Part shown: in pieces, positions 8,138 to 14,888 of the stretch
How positions within the stretch are numbered: the first letter of the stretch is position 1
How the letters are laid out: each line of letters begins with the position of its first letter
Source: Pseudomonadota bacterium
GTDB taxonomy: Bacteria; Desulfobacterota; JADFVX01
Direction of reading: 5' to 3'
Assembly: GCA_015222755.1 (NCBI GenBank)
Contig: JADFVX010000013.1
Coordinates: 1 to 17,239 of the forward strand
DNA length: 17,239 bases
The notes under the pieces: model-generated
Database searches by the model: none
The model's input: the letters and a program-made list of their open reading frames with translations, nothing else
What the model was told of the DNA's origin: nothing
Translations under genes and position numbers: made by a program

Positions 8138-10840
8138 TTAGCCGACGTAGCTGACCTTGCTCGCCGCAGTCCTTGTATCCATGTTCCTGCCTCTGTTCTG
8201 GTGATCATCCACCTCTATGGCAGTACCGATCATCCTGCCGAAGAGGAAGGTGGTGAAACCTGCGCTCTCAACCTCAGCATCGCTTATCTTGCCGTCGTTG
8301 TAGAGGCCCCATACCATCTTGAGGAGGATAACGGCGATAACGGCATCTACGTTGACGCAGTATACGTTCTTCGTCACCTTGGTCTCGAACATCGACTCTA
8401 CCATGTTGTGGTAGAAATCGAGAAATACGTTGTAGATGCCCTTCTCCTTAAAGAGTTTGCTTACGAACTGCTCCCTCGGATCGTAGTTTACGCCCTTGCC
8501 CTTGAATACGGGGTGATTGACGCATGGCACCTTGGCATAATCGATGTTGCCTGCCGCCTTCTCCCTCTTCTTGTAGTCGGCGTAGTCTTTGGAGTACTTG
8601 GTTGCAAGCGCCTTGAGGTCAATACCGTGTCCCTCTTTAGACGGATCCTTGAGACCTGCGTTTTTGAACTGGTCTATAAGGAAGGCCACCGCCTCGTAAC
8701 CGTTTCCGCCGTGAGCGAAACCGGTGTGCGTGAGCATTCCCACAAAGCCCTTGTTGATCTGAACTCTTGCCGGGTCCTGAGGGCCGTCTGAGCTGACTGC
8801 GCCTTTTGCGCCCTGAGCCGAGATAGTTCCAGGGCCGTTGGAGATGATGAGTCCGAGAAGTACGCTGAACTCAAAGAGTTCCGCCTCAGTCGGCTTTTTG
8901 CCGATAAGGGCAAGGAAGGCCGTCTCGGTGAAGCTATAATTATCGATTATCTCATCAGTCTTAACGCCGCAGAAAGAATCAGCGCTGTGCTTGGCAGCAG
9001 GTACGCTTGCCCCTACAAATGCGCTGAATACAAGCGAATACCAGGGAAGCTCGCCCATGGTAAGCTTGGATATCTTCTTTCTCATGAGACCGTTCCATCC
9101 AACAGTTGCCCAGATTGCGCCGAGTACGGCGTCCTTCGAGGGCTTGCCGCCGGTTGCAGCGTCCAGGAACTTGATGAAGACTGAATCTCCACCCAGCTTT
9201 TTGGCTCTATCAAAGAATGCGCCTGCTTCGTCACCATCTGTGAGGACAGACTTTTGATCGGCAGAAAGAGAACCTGCTTTTCCAGCAGCATCGCCACCGG
9301 AGAACGGGTCTTCTATGCCATCATGTTGGAAGGTCTCTGTCATAAGTTCGATAGTGGCAATCGCCTTCTTGGCGCGCCCCTTACCTATGATGGATATTGC
9401 CGATGCAAGTACGGTATTTGGAGAGTTCTCCGCAGCCCTTGCCCCGTCTGCCGCAGCGAGCGCAACGTCACCATTCATATTAACGTATGAGTTGAATGCA
9501 AGATTGGCAAGCTTTGTCGCCTTATCTGTCGGGTACTCTTTCATGAGGGAGAATACGAGGTTCTCCTCCAGGTTCTTCTTGGATGCATCGAGGATGGAGA
9601 CCTTGTGTACCCTGGTTACCTGGGTCTTCGGGTCCATCATAGAGCCACCTGAGGCGTCCTTCATGGCCTGCCTCGGGAACTGCACCCCTACCTGCCTGTT
9701 GATCGCATCGATCTGCTCGTTATAAGGCGCCATAGCCTCAACAACAGGGACGTCCAGTTCCTTCGGAAGCTTTAAGCCCTGATCGTTGCCCATCCAGCAT
9801 TTTAGTGAGAGGTCGCCAGTAGGCTCAAAGTCGGGCTTGATGCCGTTTGCTTCCATTACCTTCGTAAGCGCCTCAGGGATATGGGCGATATTGATAACAA
9901 CGGCGCCTTTTTTAGAAAAGACAGGGTTTTCAGGCGTGTAGATATCATCCACACCGAAGTAATCCATAAACCACTGCTCTTTGGCTACAGCATTGTCGCC
10001 GGAACCTGCAAGCGATCCAGCATGTCCACATGCCTTGGTAAGTTTCGCCTTCCAACGTCCAACAATACATGCAACTACCGGCTTGTCAAATTCAAGACCG
10101 TGCTCATAGTATCCACCCGGCTCAGCGTACATAACGGCTGCCTTTGAACGGTCGTCGTTATGAAATGCATGGGTAAATTCCTTAGGGCCATACTGGATGT
10201 AGACATCTTTACCTGAAGAAATGGAGGTAGTTGTTCCCCAACCTTCCGTTCCGAGGTAAACAGCGATGGTAGTAGTAAAGTTACCTGAGTTAGAAAAGAG
10301 GGCAACTGATCCCTTCAGGAGTGATTCCTCCGGGTTGTTGCCACCCAGCGCACCGCCTATCCTTATTTGCTTCCAGGAATCAGCAACACCAAGACAGTTT
10401 CCACCGAAAACATCGATGCCGTTGGGCTGACATATTGCCCTGATGATACGGGAATCCTTAACGGATACCTTTTCCGTAAGTATGATAACCTTCTTGAGGT
10501 CGGGGTTCTTTCTAACGACCTCGGCAACACCATCCTTCACGCCCGATGGGGGAAGATAGATAACGGCGGTATTGAATTTGTGTCCCGCGTCCAGTCCCTC
10601 TTTGACCGAGTTGTAAACAGGTATATCGCCTATTGAAGTTTTCAGCTTCTGCCCGGAACGTCCTGGGCTGGTGCCGAACACGATATTGCCGCCTGAATAA
10701 ACATGGCTGACAGGAGTTACGGCACGGCTCTCGCCGCCAACAATATTAAGAACGCATACCTTATCGTCCTTCGTTGCTATTTCATCTAATGAATCAATTC
10801 CCACATAATAGGGGAAACCTTTTATACCTTCTTTATGCAT
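8138..10840 (-). CDS. aclA: ATP-citrate lyase large (citryl-CoA synthetase/lyase) subunit, long form
   Basis: With AclB it cleaves citrate with ATP and CoA to acetyl-CoA, oxaloacetate, ADP and phosphate. This is the cleavage step of the reductive TCA cycle. Residues 1-340 form the CoA-binding and succinyl-CoA-synthetase-like module, with FSNSGNF (182-188) and the phosphohistidine motif CGHAGSLAGS, His273. The C-terminal citrate-synthase-like lyase core runs from about 630 (SFTETAFLALIGKKPTEAEL, 636-655) to the end (GRMIGTA, 868-874). By alignment with human ACLY, His975 corresponds to H776 (VNHPVFKG) and Asp1026 to D832 (NVDAVIA), but His900 of the DHGP motif is replaced by N668 (SNGP). Classical AclA has about 610 residues; this one has 900, with most of the extra between about 345 and 625. 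No frameshift or stop is seen and codon use looks like that of the neighbours, so the length is real. The ATG is 14 bases after the aclB stop, which merges with its ribosome-binding site (TAAGGAGG). Confidence 0.9.
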   Translation of the reverse strand: MHKEGIKGFPYYVGIDSLDEIATKDDKVCVLNIVGGESRAVTPVSHVYSGGNIVFGTSPGRSGQKLKTSIGDIPVYNSVKEGLDAGHKFNTAVIYLPPSGVKDGVAEVVRKNPDLKKVIILTEKVSVKDSRIIRAICQPNGIDVFGGNCLGVADSWKQIRIGGALGGNNPEESLLKGSVALFSNSGNFTTTIAVYLGTEGWGTTTSISSGKDVYIQYGPKEFTHAFHNDDRSKAAVMYAEPGGYYEHGLEFDKPVVACIVGRWKAKLTKACGHAGSLAGSGDNAVAKEQWFMDYFGVDDIYTPENPVFSKKGAVVINIAHIPEALTKVMEANGIKPDFEPTGDLSLKCWMGNDQGLKLPKELDVPVVEAMAPYNEQIDAINRQVGVQFPRQAMKDASGGSMMDPKTQVTRVHKVSILDASKKNLEENLVFSLMKEYPTDKATKLANLAFNSYVNMNGDVALAAADGARAAENSPNTVLASAISIIGKGRAKKAIATIELMTETFQHDGIEDPFSGGDAAGKAGSLSADQKSVLTDGDEAGAFFDRAKKLGGDSVFIKFLDAATGGKPSKDAVLGAIWATVGWNGLMRKKISKLTMGELPWYSLVFSAFVGASVPAAKHSADSFCGVKTDEIIDNYSFTETAFLALIGKKPTEAELFEFSVLLGLIISNGPGTISAQGAKGAVSSDGPQDPARVQINKGFVGMLTHTGFAHGGNGYEAVAFLIDQFKNAGLKDPSKEGHGIDLKALATKYSKDYADYKKREKAAGNIDYAKVPCVNHPVFKGKGVNYDPREQFVSKLFKEKGIYNVFLDFYHNMVESMFETKVTKNVYCVNVDAVIAVILLKMVWGLYNDGKISDAEVESAGFTTFLFGRMIGTAIEVDDHQNRGRNMDTRTAASKVSYVG

Positions 10841-10854
10841 CTCTCATTCCCTCC

Positions 10855-12129
10855 TTATTCAGACGCGCCGATAAGCTTGGCTACTTGTTCTTTACCCTCT
10901 TTTTCCATCCACTTGTCAGCGGCCAGGGCGTAGTTCACAACTTCACTCATGGCGCTGTCAAAGCCGAACATACGGTATGGCAGACCGAGTGATTCAACGG
11001 TGTCTCTAAGGTATGAGAGACCCCTTATAAGGTTCGGACCTCCACGACCTACAACTACGTAAAGTGGCGTTGGGCCGTAGGTCTGGAAATACCACTTAAG
11101 CGCATCAGCCATGGCCCTGAATGTTTCAAAGATGTCGGTATTGTTCGCCTTTCCACCGATCAAAAAGAGTACGTTGGACTGCTTAAGCCAATACTTAAAC
11201 GATATCTGTGATATCTGAAGCATCTTCTCGTATGGAGGGTTACCGCCGAAGTCGGAAGAAATAGTTGCTCTGTCACCAAGGAGTTCAGTAACAAGCGCAT
11301 TAGCACCGCCGCCGAAGGTCGGTGCGGTAATAGTGCCCTTGTCGTTCATTACAAAGACGTCAGATTGACCCTGATAGGTCCTTAGCTGATTGATCTCCTG
11401 CTCGAATTCTGAGTAGTCTGATGCAAACAGGTGTGATGGTAGATTAAGACGCTTCCATGCTGGATCGTCCTGATCAAATGAACCCTTGAAGTCGCATGCA
11501 ACCGGTACAAGCCTTCCCTTTGCGTTTGGCTTCATCCTGATAGGATTAATCTCAAGCATGTTCATGCCGTAGTTGTTGTAGAGTGTCCAGAGCTTCGGCA
11601 GGTTCTGCACTAGCGGTGAGATTATTTCCTTTGGTGCGCCGAGGTCTTCCAGCGCATTTGCGATATGAAATGCCTTTAGCCCTGTAAGTGGGTCAAATGG
11701 TATAACGGCTATCTTGTCTGCAGGAAGTTCCTCGATATCAACGCCACCGTGGTGGGTGATGGTCATGATCGGAGCACGAAATTCGGTGCTGTCAGAGATA
11801 GCGAAGTAGACCTCGTGCTCAGCCGGAACGCCTCCCTCGAAGGTTACGCCATCAGCCTTGGCAGATGTTGTCCCATGAACATGCTCACAGAAGTAGAGCC
11901 TCTCTTTTTCCGAAATTGCATGAGTAATATCCGTTGCCCTTCCGATAAGACCGGATTTACCTTTTTTACCAACACCGCCCTTAAAGATCGGCTTGATAAA
12001 TACCTGCCCGCACTTCTCGATGAGACCTTTGATCTCATCAACACTCGCCTCCGGGCCGAGGACTTCAGCTCTCGGGTATTCCACACGGTCGAGAAGTTTC
12101 CCTCCCCATAACAAACCTGTCAGTTGCAT
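10855..12129 (-). CDS. aclB: ATP-citrate lyase small (ATP-grasp, citrate-binding) subunit
   Basis: The subunit of ATP-citrate lyase that binds ATP and citrate and phosphorylates the histidine of AclA. The 424 residues are slightly longer than the classical ~400. The ATP-grasp part shows FIKPIFKGGVGKKGKSGLIG (44-63) and the metal-site strand MLEINPIR (191-198). The C-terminal flavodoxin-like part shows PTFGGGANAL (270-279), FLIGGKANNTDIFETF (322-337) and VGRGGPNLIRGL (360-371). R362 aligns with human ACLY Arg379 and the NNT segment with its citrate-contacting Asn-Phe-Thr. These features favour ATP-citrate lyase over succinyl-CoA synthetase beta, as does the partner gene. The ATG is preceded by a perfect AGGAGG six bases upstream. 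First gene of the two-gene operon, with its own promoter. Confidence 0.93.
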   Translation of the reverse strand: MQLTGLLWGGKLLDRVEYPRAEVLGPEASVDEIKGLIEKCGQVFIKPIFKGGVGKKGKSGLIGRATDITHAISEKERLYFCEHVHGTTSAKADGVTFEGGVPAEHEVYFAISDSTEFRAPIMTITHHGGVDIEELPADKIAVIPFDPLTGLKAFHIANALEDLGAPKEIISPLVQNLPKLWTLYNNYGMNMLEINPIRMKPNAKGRLVPVACDFKGSFDQDDPAWKRLNLPSHLFASDYSEFEQEINQLRTYQGQSDVFVMNDKGTITAPTFGGGANALVTELLGDRATISSDFGGNPPYEKMLQISQISFKYWLKQSNVLFLIGGKANNTDIFETFRAMADALKWYFQTYGPTPLYVVVGRGGPNLIRGLSYLRDTVESLGLPYRMFGFDSAMSEVVNYALAADKWMEKEGKEQVAKLIGASE

Positions 12130-12199
12130 CCTTTTCCTCCTGAATATCTGCTGCTTTCTTAGTAGTTATTTTTAAAATAAAGGCCGAAAGAAAACACCT

Positions 12200-12228
12200 C
12201 TTATACAGATATTTGCTCAAAAAATCAA
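12200..12228 (-). promoter_or_regulatory. Sigma70-type promoter of aclB-aclA
   Basis: On the minus strand, TTGATT (12223-12228) and TATAAG (12200-12205) are separated by 17 bases. Predicted start is near 12192, giving a leader of about 63 bases ahead of a strong AGGAGG site. It follows the terminator of the upstream operon, which supports independent transcription of the lyase genes. Confidence 0.7.
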
Positions 12229-12232
12229 GTTA

Positions 12233-12265
12233 TTTCGCTTGGAATGGGTCTTTTCGCTGGAATGG
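12233..12265 (-). promoter_or_regulatory. Direct repeat upstream of the acl promoter, candidate activator site
   Basis: Two copies of CCATTCCA(A)GCGAAA lie head to tail on the minus strand, at 12252-12265 and 12233-12247. They are identical except for one extra A in the second. They end four bases before the -35 box, centred near -48 and -66 from the predicted start, a usual position for an activator. The binding protein cannot be named. Confidence 0.5.
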
Positions 12266-12287
12266 TAGTGGTGTAAGTTGGGAAAGA

Positions 12288-12315
12288 AAAAGGCGGGGCT
12301 TATGCCCCGCCTTTT
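12288..12315 (-). terminator. Rho-independent terminator of the tatA operon
   Basis: A perfect 12-bp inverted repeat (AAAAGGCGGGGC and GCCCCGCCTTTT) with a 4-base loop begins five bases after the stop of the oxidase-like/DUF1858 gene. On the minus strand it runs into TTTTTCTTT. It insulates the following acl promoter. Confidence 0.93.
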
Positions 12316-12320
12316 AAAGT

Positions 12321-13289
12321 CTAGCCTTTAAGAGCCGCCTCTACCAGTGCGTTGCACTGAGCGAGTATTTCTTCCGGATCTTTACTGTGCATGTCTGCGG
12401 TCTGCTTCACCGTCTCTATCGCCATGCCCGGACAGCTGAAACATTCTCCGCCATAATTATCTTCAAGCACCTTTTTAGTTTCAGGGTAAACCTGAATCAT
12501 ATGACCCACAGGGGTGTCAAGCTTAACCATGTCACCTCTCTTAAGAGATAGCTGCTGTGCGGGCACCTCTGGTGCAGAAGCCGCAGCAGGCTCCACCTTG
12601 GCATCTTCTTCGGAGATAGGGCCATTAAGCTTGGCCAGGAGCTCATCAAGATTTACGCCTCGAATCTGGCAGGCCGTTTTCAGCACCAATTTTTCTCCCA
12701 TGGTCTTACGCTTTTCGGGATCAGACAGCGCCTTGAAGCCGGCATTGATAAATACATTCAGAGTTTCAGGTCTCTTTTCAAGTATCTCACCAATCTTCAT
12801 ACTACCTGTAAAGGTAATATCTGAGGGCTTCGGCCCCGATGAGGCAGGTGTCGCTGCGGCAGGGGCGGCAACAGGTTCCTTCCTTTCCGTCATTATCATT
12901 ACGGGAATAAGGTTAAATGCGAAGATCATAACAGCCAGCGTACTGAAGCCTGCAAACATTGCGAAGAGCATGCTTGCAGTCTTGTTGTCAATATCGATAT
13001 AACCGCCTGCAGCGTAGGTAATCATCATCCCTATAAGTCCTATGTTTGCCGTAAAGTAATGGACAGGTACAAGCTTGGGGAATTTGAGTGCCTTGCCCAT
13101 GAAGCGGGGCAATATATGATAAGCTACACCGAAGACCATCATGGCCATGAAGCCAAAAAGATTAAGATGTATGTGAATAAAACGGAACATTGGGTCAAGG
13201 GCGTGACTAGCCATGGTCACCCCTATAAGTGTGCCTATTAGAAGATATATAACACTTGAAACAATAAACATGCGTGGGAACTTATCCAT
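12321..13289 (-). CDS. Membrane protein: oxidase subunit I-like four-helix domain fused to two DUF1858 domains
   Basis: The 322 residues begin with four membrane helices (about 8-28, 40-60, 77-97, 107-133) carrying several histidines: H29, H39, H41, H58 and H77. The segments FIHIHLNLFGFMAMMVFGV and YHILPRF resemble parts of heme-copper (cbb3-like) oxidase subunit I or NnrS-type proteins, so heme binding is plausible but unproven. A proline/alanine-rich linker (about 139-155) leads to a first DUF1858 domain without a CxxC (164-222, with MGEKLVLKTACQIRGVNLDE). A second linker (231-246) leads to another DUF1858 domain with CFSCPG (283-288), which usually belongs to disulfide-redox members. Too short for a full oxidase subunit. 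Starts at ATG with AGGAG upstream, 29 bases after tatC; last gene of the tat operon. A redox sensor or electron carrier role is inference. Confidence 0.75.
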   Translation of the reverse strand: MDKFPRMFIVSSVIYLLIGTLIGVTMASHALDPMFRFIHIHLNLFGFMAMMVFGVAYHILPRFMGKALKFPKLVPVHYFTANIGLIGMMITYAAGGYIDIDNKTASMLFAMFAGFSTLAVMIFAFNLIPVMIMTERKEPVAAPAAATPASSGPKPSDITFTGSMKIGEILEKRPETLNVFINAGFKALSDPEKRKTMGEKLVLKTACQIRGVNLDELLAKLNGPISEEDAKVEPAAASAPEVPAQQLSLKRGDMVKLDTPVGHMIQVYPETKKVLEDNYGGECFSCPGMAIETVKQTADMHSKDPEEILAQCNALVEAALKG

Positions 13290-13318
13290 TTAACAAAACT
13301 CCTTTTTCTTTTTTTGGT

Positions 13319-14083
13319 TTATTTTTTTGCTGTAAGCCTTGCGGCAATAATTCCAAGTTCGTAAAGTAGCATAAGTGGTATGGCCATAAGTATCTGCGTG
13401 ACCACATCCGGCGGGGTGAGTATAGCTGCAGCTATAAATGCTCCCACGAGAAAATACTTCCTGTTGCGTGCCAGACCTTCAACAGTCACAATCCCCAGCT
13501 TTGCCAGGAAGAATATAAAAATTGGCAACTCAAATGCCATGCCGAATGCCAGGAGGAGTTTTGTCGAAAAGGCAAGGTACTCCTTCAGTGACGGCAGGGC
13601 CATTATCTGGTCATTATTAAAACTCATAAAAAACTCGAAGGCAAATGGGAATACTACAAAATATCCGAATAATGCACCGCCAACAAAAAATATGACCGAG
13701 AAGAATGTAAACGGAAACATATACTTCTTTTCATTGCTGTACAGGCCTGGCGATATAAAGGCCCAGAGCTGATAGAAGATCACAGGTGACGCCAGAAGTA
13801 TTCCCGTTAAAAAAGATACCTTCAGGTATGTAAAGAAGCCCTCGGCCAGACCGGTAAATATCATGGAACTCTGGTCCGGCATTACCTTGACCAGAGGCAG
13901 AGTAAGCAGGGCGAAGATATCCTTTGCAAAACTGTATGAGGCGACAAAACATGCCCCCACAGCCCAGCTTGATATCATCAGACGCTTTCTAAGTTCGGCA
14001 AGGTGCTCCGTCAGGGACGCCGTAATTTCTTCCGCGCGACCTTCTTCTGGCGATTCCTTGTCGGTCAACTTAGTGCCCCCCAC
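13319..14083 (-). CDS. tatC: Sec-independent protein translocase protein TatC
   Basis: Six-helix receptor of the twin-arginine translocase, which binds RR signal peptides and exports folded proteins. The 254 residues show the cytoplasmic N-terminal signature LTEHLAELRKRL (24-35), the EGFFTYLKVSF segment (81-91), SPGLYSNEKKY (111-121) and LTPPDVVTQILMAIPLMLLYE (222-242), all typical of TatC. Helices lie near 36-53, 87-109, 124-145, 170-192, 208-222 and 228-247. The reading frame starts with GTG (14081-14083), overlapping the end of the mog-like gene by 14 bases. A TTG five codons later, just past the mog stop and behind a G-rich tract, is an alternative start. Encoded with tatA in one operon; no tatB-like gene is visible. 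Confidence 0.96.
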   Translation of the reverse strand: MGGTKLTDKESPEEGRAEEITASLTEHLAELRKRLMISSWAVGACFVASYSFAKDIFALLTLPLVKVMPDQSSMIFTGLAEGFFTYLKVSFLTGILLASPVIFYQLWAFISPGLYSNEKKYMFPFTFFSVIFFVGGALFGYFVVFPFAFEFFMSFNNDQIMALPSLKEYLAFSTKLLLAFGMAFELPIFIFFLAKLGIVTVEGLARNRKYFLVGAFIAAAILTPPDVVTQILMAIPLMLLYELGIIAARLTAKK

Positions 14084-14552
14084 CTTCCATCATAAGTATG
14101 GTATGCGGGACAAGTCCTGCAACAGCCTCGAAAGACTCTGTTGCTCCCTTGACACTTCCCGGGAGGTTTATAATAACGGTTTTTTTTCGGATACCGCTGA
14201 CCCCACGGGTAAGGTATGCGCGGCTGGTTTTTTTGCCGCCTTCGCTCCTGATAAGTTCGGAAAAGCCGGGGAGTACTTTTTCTAGCACCGCTGAAGTAGC
14301 TTCCGGAGTAAGGTCTCTTGGGCCGGGGCCTGTCCCTCCTGTAGTCAGGATCAGGTCAATGCCTTTATCAGCCCAGCTGATAAGCATTTCCTCTATCTCA
14401 TCTTTATTGTCGGGGATTATGGCATAAGCGGACAAGGTATAGCCTTGTTTGTCCAGTATGGCCCTTAGTGCCTGTCCGCTTTTATCTTCCGCTTCCTTGC
14501 GGGTATCTGACAAGGTCAGCACCGCTGCAGACAGTTTTCTTGTAGTCGTCAT
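14070..14552 (-). CDS. Molybdopterin adenylyltransferase, MogA/MoaB family
   Basis: Activates molybdopterin with ATP before metal insertion, a late step in molybdenum (or tungsten) cofactor synthesis. The 160 residues match the trimeric MogA/MoaB fold: N-terminal AAVLTLSDTR (9-18), the nucleotide/pterin-binding loop TTGGTGPGPRD (70-80) with LTPEAT (81-86), and INLPGSVKGATE (128-139). Mog and MoaB of this size cannot be separated safely by eye, so no symbol is given. The ATG lies nine bases after the tatA stop without a good ribosome-binding site, so it is probably read by coupling. It overlaps the start of tatC. Its place between tatA and tatC makes functional sense, because many molybdoenzymes are Tat substrates. 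Confidence 0.92.
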   Translation of the reverse strand: MTTTRKLSAAVLTLSDTRKEAEDKSGQALRAILDKQGYTLSAYAIIPDNKDEIEEMLISWADKGIDLILTTGGTGPGPRDLTPEATSAVLEKVLPGFSELIRSEGGKKTSRAYLTRGVSGIRKKTVIINLPGSVKGATESFEAVAGLVPHTILMMEGGGH

Positions 14553-14561
14553 TGCTTGAGT

Positions 14562-14753
14562 TCAGGCCTTATTGTCAGTATCGCCTTCACTTGTTGCAGA
14601 CTTGACTTCAGCCTCTATCTCATTGGCGCTGTTTTTGAAGCCCTTGATTGCCTTGCCAAGTCCCGCACCTATCTCAGGCAGCTTGCCTGCACCAAATATG
14701 ATCATGATTATTACAAGGATAATGATTAATTCTGGCATACCTAAACCGAACAT
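14562..14753 (-). CDS. tatA: Twin-arginine translocase subunit TatA
   Basis: Pore-forming subunit of the Tat system. The 63 residues have the standard layout: a short N-terminus MFGLGMPEL, one membrane helix (about 6-20), the FGAGKLPEIG hinge (20-29), an amphipathic helix (about 30-45) and a charged, disordered tail. ATG at 14751-14753 with AGGAG seven bases upstream. It is the first gene after a strong promoter and is followed by the mog-like gene and tatC. TatE or a bifunctional TatA/B cannot be excluded, but the short length and the FGxxKLPE motif favour TatA. Confidence 0.95.
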   Translation of the reverse strand: MFGLGMPELIIILVIIMIIFGAGKLPEIGAGLGKAIKGFKNSANEIEAEVKSATSEGDTDNKA

Positions 14754-14824
14754 ATATTTACTCCTGTCGTCAACAACTAAAATGTGCTTATTTTGCCTTT
14801 ACCAAGACCGGGTCAAAACACAGC

Positions 14825-14853
14825 ATTATACTTCAGAATTGTCTTTGAATCAA
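14825..14853 (-). promoter_or_regulatory. Sigma70-type promoter of tatA-mog-tatC-DUF1858 gene
   Basis: On the minus strand, TTGATT (14848-14853), 17 bases and a perfect TATAAT (14825-14830). Transcription would start near 14818, about 65 bases before tatA. It lies in the 135-base gap after alaS, where no terminator hairpin is visible, so read-through from alaS may add to expression. Confidence 0.75.
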
Positions 14854-14888
14854 GAAAAACGGGTAAGGACAGGGCTTTATCAGGCTGC

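Noticed and set aside
7990..8208. Small minus-strand frame of 72 codons after aclA
   Set aside because: It overlaps the aclA end in another frame, runs through the terminator stem, and lacks a ribosome-binding site.
8012..8791. Open plus-strand frame of 259 codons opposite the aclA 3' end
   Set aside because: It is antisense to a gene with clear lyase motifs, has no recognisable family features, and begins in the spacer ahead of the terminator.
8138..10840. A frameshift or fusion artefact explaining the long AclA
   Set aside because: The frame is uninterrupted, motifs on both sides of the extra segment are in frame, and the segment has normal-looking protein composition.
10855..12129. aclB-aclA as succinyl-CoA synthetase (sucC-sucD)
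   Set aside because: The large subunit carries a citrate-synthase-like C-terminal domain and the small subunit carries the GRGGPN citrate-site motif, both absent from succinyl-CoA synthetase.
7987..12279. A 10-bp inverted repeat (AACTTACACC at 7987-7996, its complement at 12270-12279) flanking the acl operon
   Set aside because: Suggestive of element ends, but matches of this length are common by chance at this distance; no target duplication or transposase is present.
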